The notes under the pieces are model-generated. The model saw only the letters and a program-made list of their open reading frames with translations. It was not told the origin of the DNA and did not search any database. The position numbers and the translations under genes are program-made. From positions 5,598,353 to 5,662,352 of the forward strand of contig CP054936.1 in assembly GCA_013364255.1 (NCBI GenBank): 64,000 bases of DNA, in the 5' to 3' direction. This DNA comes from Streptomyces seoulensis (GTDB lineage Bacteria > Actinomycetota > Actinomycetes > Streptomycetales > Streptomycetaceae). Numbering within the stretch: position 1 is the stretch's first letter; every line of letters begins with the position of its first letter. Below, piece after piece: positions 59,378 through 64,000 of this stretch.

Positions 59378-59461
59378 GTACGTCCGGCCCTTCTGGCCCT
59401 CCCAGCCGTTCCGCGCGGCCGGCCGGGTGCGCCGCGTGTGGCGATTCTCGTACCGGCGGTC

Positions 59462-59470
59462 TGTGGATAA
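59462..59470. other. DnaA-box-like 9-mer upstream of recQ
   Basis: TGTGGATAA is the reverse complement of TTATCCACA, the classical DnaA box. It lies 27 bases before a TATCGT -10-like element (59497-59502) that may serve recQ. Confidence 0.4.
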
Positions 59471-59542
59471 CTCCGGGGGCTGTCGGTGCGGACCCCTATC
59501 GTGGAGGCAGTGGTCGAGGGACGACGCACGGGGGACGGGACG

Positions 59543-61561
59543 ATGAGCGGGACGGGTGGTGGCACAGAGATGCCAGTGACGGACAGCGAGGCGCTGGCCA
59601 CGCTGCACCGGGTCTTCGGATACGAGGCATTCCGGGGCGAACAGGAAGCGGTCATCGAGCATGTGGTGGCCGGCGGGGACGCCGTCGTCCTCATGCCCAC
59701 CGGCGGCGGCAAGTCGCTGTGCTACCAGATCCCGGCCCTGGTCAGACCCGGCACGGGCATCGTGGTCTCACCGCTGATCGCCCTGATGCAGGACCAGGTG
59801 GACGCCCTGCGCGCGCTCGGCGTGCGGGCCGGCTTCGTCAACTCCACCCAGGACTTCGACGAGCGGCGCGTGGTGGAGGCCGAGTTCCTCGCGGGCGAGC
59901 TGGACCTGCTCTACCTGGCGCCCGAGCGACTGCGCCTGGAGGGCACGCTCGACCTGCTCTCCCGGGGCAAGATCTCCGTCTTCGCCATCGACGAGGCGCA
60001 CTGCGTCTCCCAGTGGGGCCACGACTTCCGCCCCGACTACCTCGCCCTGTCGCTGTTGGGCGAGCGCTGGCCGGACGTGCCGCGGATCGCCCTCACCGCG
60101 ACCGCCACCCACGCCACCCACCAGGAGATCACCCAGCGGCTGGGCATGCCGCAGGCCCGGCACTTCGTGGCCAGCTTCGACCGGCCCAACATCCAGTACC
60201 GGATCGTGCCCAAGGCCGACCCCAAGAAGCAGCTGCTGGCCTTCCTGCGCGCGGAGCACCCGGGCGACGCGGGCATCGTGTACTGCCTGTCGCGCAACTC
60301 GGTGGAGAAGACGGCGGAGTTCCTGTCGGCCAACGGCGTCGACGCGGTGCCGTACCACGCCGGTCTGGACGCCAGGACGCGCGCCGCGCACCAGTCCCGG
60401 TTCCTGCGCGAGGACGGTCTCGTCGTGGTCGCCACGATCGCCTTCGGCATGGGCATCGACAAGCCGGACGTGCGCTTCGTCGCCCATCTGGACCTGCCCA
60501 AGTCGGTCGAGGGCTACTACCAGGAGACCGGCCGCGCCGGACGCGACGGCCTGCCGTCCACGGCCTGGATGGCCTACGGCCTCAACGACGTCATCCAGCA
60601 GCGCAAGCTGATCCAGTCCGGCGAGGGTGACGAGGCGTTCCGCCGCCGGGCCGCCGCCCACCTCGACTCGATGCTCGCGCTGTGCGAGACCGCCCAGTGC
60701 CGGCGCGGACAGCTCCTCGTCTACTTCGGCCAGGAGCCGGGGGCGGCCGGCTGCGGCAACTGCGACACCTGTCTGACCCCGCCCGAGACCTGGGACGGCA
60801 CGGTCGCCGCCCAGAAGGTGCTCTCGACGGTGGTCCGGTTGCAGCGCGAGCGCGGGCAGAAGTTCGGCGCGGTGCAGATCATCGACATCCTGCTCGGCAA
60901 GCGCACCGCCAAGGTGATCCAGTTCGACCACGACCAGCTGTCCGTCTTCGGCATCGGCGAGGACCTGACCGAGGGCGAGTGGCGGGGCGTCGTACGGCAG
61001 CTGCTGGCGCAGGGCCTGCTCACGGTCGAGGGCGAGTACGGCACGCTGACGCTGACCGAGGCGAGCGGCTCTGTGCTGCGGCGGGAGCGGGAGGTGCCGC
61101 TGCGCAAGGAGCCGAAGCGGCCGGCCGCCGCCAAGTCGGGCACGTCGTCCGGCTCGGGGCGGGCCAAGGGCGCCAAGGCCGCGGTGGCCGAGCTGCCCGA
61201 GGCGCTGCTGCCCGCCTTCGAGGCGCTGCGCGCCTGGCGCGCCGAACAGGCCCGCGAGCAGGGCGTCCCGGCGTACGTCATCTTCCACGACGCCACGCTG
61301 CGCGAGATCGTCACGCTCTGGCCCGCCTCGGTGGCCGAGCTGGGCACGGTGGGCGGCGTCGGCGAGAAGAAGCTGAACACCTACGGCGAGGGCGTCCTCG
61401 GAGTACTGGACTCCCTGAACGCCCCGTCCGCCCCGGACGCCCCGAACTCGGCGCCGTCCGGCCAGGGGGCGGCGTCGTCCGCCTCGGACGCGGACCCGGC
61501 GGACCTGTGGCCCGACACGGAGCCCGAACCGGAGCCGGAGCCGGAGCCGGACTGGACGTAG
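59543..61561 (+). CDS. recQ: ATP-dependent DNA helicase RecQ
   Basis: 672 residues. Helicase motifs: Walker A GGGKS at about 54-58, DEAH with CVSQWGHDFRPDY, LTATAT, and QETGRAGRDGLP (motif VI). The RecQ zinc site has the cysteines of CETAQCRRG and CGNCDTC. A winged-helix RQC domain and an HRDC domain (ALRAWRAEQAREQGVPAYVIFHDATLREI) follow, then an EPEPEP tail. It unwinds 3'-5' in recombination repair. ATG 59543 has GGGGGACGGG upstream; ATG 59570 is an alternative. Confidence 0.94.
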   Translation: MSGTGGGTEMPVTDSEALATLHRVFGYEAFRGEQEAVIEHVVAGGDAVVLMPTGGGKSLCYQIPALVRPGTGIVVSPLIALMQDQVDALRALGVRAGFVNSTQDFDERRVVEAEFLAGELDLLYLAPERLRLEGTLDLLSRGKISVFAIDEAHCVSQWGHDFRPDYLALSLLGERWPDVPRIALTATATHATHQEITQRLGMPQARHFVASFDRPNIQYRIVPKADPKKQLLAFLRAEHPGDAGIVYCLSRNSVEKTAEFLSANGVDAVPYHAGLDARTRAAHQSRFLREDGLVVVATIAFGMGIDKPDVRFVAHLDLPKSVEGYYQETGRAGRDGLPSTAWMAYGLNDVIQQRKLIQSGEGDEAFRRRAAAHLDSMLALCETAQCRRGQLLVYFGQEPGAAGCGNCDTCLTPPETWDGTVAAQKVLSTVVRLQRERGQKFGAVQIIDILLGKRTAKVIQFDHDQLSVFGIGEDLTEGEWRGVVRQLLAQGLLTVEGEYGTLTLTEASGSVLRREREVPLRKEPKRPAAAKSGTSSGSGRAKGAKAAVAELPEALLPAFEALRAWRAEQAREQGVPAYVIFHDATLREIVTLWPASVAELGTVGGVGEKKLNTYGEGVLGVLDSLNAPSAPDAPNSAPSGQGAASSASDADPADLWPDTEPEPEPEPEPDWT

Positions 61562-61592
61562 CCGCCGTAGCCGCCGTAGCCGTCCGGTGCGG

Positions 61593-62531
61593 TCAGCTCA
61601 GGGCGGTCAGGCCGGGTGCGAAGGTGATCAGCAGGGGCAGCAGCGGCACCAGCGCGGCGACGGTCGTCGTCAGGGCCCTGCGCCCGCGGTCCAGCCGGGG
61701 CGGCGGCTCCAGCAGCCGGTCCACCCGCTCGCCGAGCAGCCGGTGGCTGGAGGCGCAGGACAGCACCCCGCGGTGCTGGTTCAGCTCGATCAGGGCCAGG
61801 GCCGTGGTGAGGTGGCCGTGCCGGCGCGAGGCGGTGTCGTCGGCGGCCAGCTCGACCAGGCGGTGGGTCTGGTCGCAGAAGTGCGCGAAGAGCGGGACGC
61901 GCGGGAAACCGGTCGCCAGCGCGGTCGACAGGTGCAGCAGCCAGTCGTGATGGGCGCGGGCGTGGCCGCGTTCATGGGCGAGGACGGCGTCCAGCTGGTG
62001 ACCGGTGAGGCGGTGCAGGGCGCCGGTGGTGACGACGAGCTGCGGCGGGTGGCCCGGCAGCCACCAGGCGTCCGGGTACTCGTCCTCCAGCACCAGCATC
62101 GGGCCGCGGGCCGCGGGGAGCCCGGCGGGCAGGTCGGGGGCGCGTTCGCGCAGGTGGGCGCGGGCCAGGCCGCGGCGCCGGTGGACCTCGGCGGCCTCCC
62201 GGCCGAGCATCGCCGTGGTCCAGGCCGCGCCGCAGGCCAGCAGCAGGGTGAGGACGGCGGCCCACACCGGGGCGGCCGACAGGTCGTAGGCGGCGGTCAC
62301 GGCGGGCGGCGCGGGCGCGAACACCTGGTCGCGCACGGTGTGGAAGACGGCCGCCGCGCCGAGCACCAGGGCGGCCAGCGCGCACAGCAGCACGGTGGCG
62401 ACCAGGCACTGCCACACCCACAGCGCGACCACGGGCTCCCGTTCGGGCCAGCCGGCCCGGGTCAGCGCGCGGGGGACCGGCACGGCCGTCGTCAGTGCGA
62501 CGGCGCACAGCAGGAGCAGACAGACGGTCAT
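61593..62531 (-). CDS. M56 family membrane metallopeptidase (BlaR1/MecR1-like)
   Basis: 312 residues with about four membrane segments at both ends. The zinc motif HERGH is at 186-190 (AHERGHARAHHDW), and LVELAADDTAS supplies the third ligand. There is no penicillin-binding sensor domain. In Streptomyces such proteases are often paired with a BlaI-type repressor just upstream, but no such gene is visible in the 279 bases above its start. Converges on recQ across 31 bases. Confidence 0.88.
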   Translation of the reverse strand: MTVCLLLLCAVALTTAVPVPRALTRAGWPEREPVVALWVWQCLVATVLLCALAALVLGAAAVFHTVRDQVFAPAPPAVTAAYDLSAAPVWAAVLTLLLACGAAWTTAMLGREAAEVHRRRGLARAHLRERAPDLPAGLPAARGPMLVLEDEYPDAWWLPGHPPQLVVTTGALHRLTGHQLDAVLAHERGHARAHHDWLLHLSTALATGFPRVPLFAHFCDQTHRLVELAADDTASRRHGHLTTALALIELNQHRGVLSCASSHRLLGERVDRLLEPPPRLDRGRRALTTTVAALVPLLPLLITFAPGLTALS

Positions 62532-62760
62532 GCCACGGACTCCGGTCCTGATCGGAGGGGGCGGATGTCGGGTGGTGCTGTGTGAGGCGGTGCTGAGCGG
62601 TGCTGAGAGGTGCCGCGGAGGAGCGTCCGGCCCCGCGACCGGCCCGGGGCCGGCCCCGCGTGCGGCCTGCCGTCAGTATGACGGTGCCGGACGCCGCGAG
62701 TCAGGACCCGAGGGCGGCCGAATCGCGCCCCCGGGACCGCCGGCCCCGTCACGGTCGAGC

Positions 62761-62816
62761 CGCGACGCTCACGCCGTGACGCTCACGCCGCGACGCTCAC
62801 GCCGCGACGCTCACGC
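62761..62816. repeat. 14-base tandem repeat, four copies, at the end of the hydrolase gene
   Basis: Unit CG(C/T)GACGCTCACGC repeated four times and a fifth partial copy. The TGA stop of the fumarylacetoacetase gene (62813-62811) lies in the last full unit. Confidence 0.85.
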
Positions 62817-64000
62817 CGTGACGATCCGGCCCGTGACCTCGCCGAGCCCCACCCGCGTGCCGTCCGGGCCCGGCGCCCAGGCCGACAGCGTCACCACGTC
62901 GCCGTCCTCCAGGAACGTCCGCTTGCCGTCCGGCAGTTCGAGCGGCTCCCGGCCGTTCCAGGTCAGCTCCAGCAGCGAGCCGCGCTGCGCCGGCTCGGGT
63001 CCGCTCACCGTGCCCGAGCCGTACAGGTCGCCGGTGCGCAGCGAGGCGCCGTTGACCGTCATGTGGGCGAGCTGCTGCGCGGCCGTCCAGTACATGGTGG
63101 AGAACGGCGGCTCGGACACCGTGTGCCCGTTGATCGCGACGGAGATCCGCAGGTCGTAGCCGCCGGGCCCGTCCGCGGCGTCGTCCAGGTAGGGCAGCAG
63201 CGGATGCGTGCGCCGCGGCGGGGCCACCCGCGCGTCCTCCAACGCGTCCAGCGGAGTGATCCACGCCGACACCGACGTGGCGAACGACTTGCCGAGGAAC
63301 GGGCCGAGCGGGACGTACTCCCAGGCCTGGACGTCCCGCGCCGACCAGTCGTTGAGCAGGCAGAGCCCGAAGACGTGCTCGCGGAAGCTCTCCAGCGACA
63401 CCGGCCGCCCGGTCCGCGACGGCACGCCCACCACGAAGCCGACCTCGGCCTCGATGTCCAGCCGCACGGAAGGTCCGAACACCGGCTCGGGGTCGGCGGG
63501 GCCCTTGCGCTGGCCGGCCGGGCGCACCACGTCCGTGCCCGAGACCACCACCGTGCCCGAGCGGCCGTGGTAGCCGATCGGCAGGTGCTTCCAGTTGGGG
63601 GTGAGGGAGTCGGCGGCGTCCGGGCGGAAGATCTGGCCGACGTTGCGGGCGTGGTTCTCGGACGCGTAGAAGTCGACGTAGTCGGCGACCTCGAAGGGCA
63701 GGTGCAGGGTGACCGAGTCGAGCGGGTGCAGGAACGGCGCGACGGTCTCCTGGTGCGCGGGCACCGTCACCCACGCGGTCAGCGCGCGGCGCACGTCCGA
63801 CCAGGCGGTGCGGCCGGCGGCCAGCAGCGGGTTCAGGGTCGGCCGGGCCAGCAGGGCGGCGTACGGCGAGCCGAGCGCCAGGGCCGCGGCGCCCGCGTCC
63901 AGGACGTGGTCGCCGAGCCGGACGCCGACGGTCCTCTCCTGCGATCCGGCGCGGGAGAAGACGCCGTAGGGAAGGTTGTGCGGACCGAAGGGGTCGCCCT
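62811..64000 (-). CDS. Fumarylacetoacetase (5' end beyond window)
   Basis: About 396 residues visible; the frame is open to the right edge and starts there with GDPFGPHNLPYGVFSRAG, a family N-terminal motif, so only a few residues are missing. Catalytic His in IGYHGRSGT; metal ligands in DIEAEVGF and NDWSARDVQAWE; LGPFLGKSF and GDLYGSGTVSGPE are conserved. It hydrolyses fumarylacetoacetate to fumarate and acetoacetate, the last step of tyrosine breakdown (homogentisate route). The stop lies within a tandem repeat. Confidence 0.93.
   Translation of the reverse strand, partial: GDPFGPHNLPYGVFSRAGSQERTVGVRLGDHVLDAGAAALALGSPYAALLARPTLNPLLAAGRTAWSDVRRALTAWVTVPAHQETVAPFLHPLDSVTLHLPFEVADYVDFYASENHARNVGQIFRPDAADSLTPNWKHLPIGYHGRSGTVVVSGTDVVRPAGQRKGPADPEPVFGPSVRLDIEAEVGFVVGVPSRTGRPVSLESFREHVFGLCLLNDWSARDVQAWEYVPLGPFLGKSFATSVSAWITPLDALEDARVAPPRRTHPLLPYLDDAADGPGGYDLRISVAINGHTVSEPPFSTMYWTAAQQLAHMTVNGASLRTGDLYGSGTVSGPEPAQRGSLLELTWNGREPLELPDGKRTFLEDGDVVTLSAWAPGPDGTRVGLGEVTGRIVTA

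Overview
The window is chromosomal DNA of a high-GC actinomycete, almost certainly a Streptomyces. GC and third-position GC are very high, and GTG starts and 4-bp stop/start overlaps are common. The window carries a futalosine menaquinone route, system II cytochrome c maturation, an XRE/DUF397 pair, a DUF6232 protein and a full 14-subunit nuo operon, in an order resembling the S. coelicolor hemL-to-recQ region as I remember it.

Region 1 (1-9211) is accessory and looks like the right half of a specialised-metabolite cluster that continues past the left edge. It holds the tail of an alpha/beta hydrolase, a stand-alone condensation-domain protein, two SAM methyltransferases, an MFS exporter, an M20 metallopeptidase and a leftward operon. 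That operon encodes a 61-residue peptide with a strong ribosome binding site and its own promoter, then a U-less hairpin, a PP-loop ATPase (SGGGDS), an AP-endonuclease-2-type TIM-barrel protein and a methyltransferase. A ParB/StrR-like regulator lies upstream. No RiPP, NRPS or lasso class that I know has this set, so this is the best candidate for an undescribed system.

Region 2 (9413-19054) is housekeeping: a small conserved protein, hemL, a histidine phosphatase, a deacetylase-like Tat lipoprotein, then resA/tlpA-ccdA-resB-ccsA for cytochrome c maturation, and a SRPBCC protein. Region 3 (19091-26935) holds a DUF6232 pair behind palindromic operators, then mqnL-mqnP, mqnM, an Lrp/AsnC regulator, mqnE, a GNAT acetyltransferase, a small DUF4229-like membrane protein and a TetR regulator. 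Region 4 (26949-32901) is a fatty-acid module: MaoC hydratase, FabG4-type reductase, thiolase and long-chain acyl-CoA ligase. It has a shared operator-like sequence in two promoter regions and several tandem repeats. Region 5 (33003-42462) has a cold-shock protein, mqnA, a Ser/Thr kinase, mqnC with an amidohydrolase-like partner, the XRE/DUF397 pair, menG, a menaquinone/geranylgeranyl reductase and a secreted NlpC/P60 hydrolase. Region 6 (42463-64000) has a long regulatory intergenic with a Rex-like operator, nuoA-N, recQ, an M56 peptidase and a fumarylacetoacetase that runs off the right edge.

Functionally, regions 2-6 form a respiratory superlocus: heme precursor (hemL), cytochrome c maturation, menaquinone synthesis (six mqn genes, menG, side-chain reductase) and NADH:quinone oxidoreductase. 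Only mqnB and mqnD of the futalosine route are missing. No rRNA, tRNA, CRISPR array, insertion sequence or phage gene was recognised. Starts given for genes lacking a clear ribosome binding site are best guesses.
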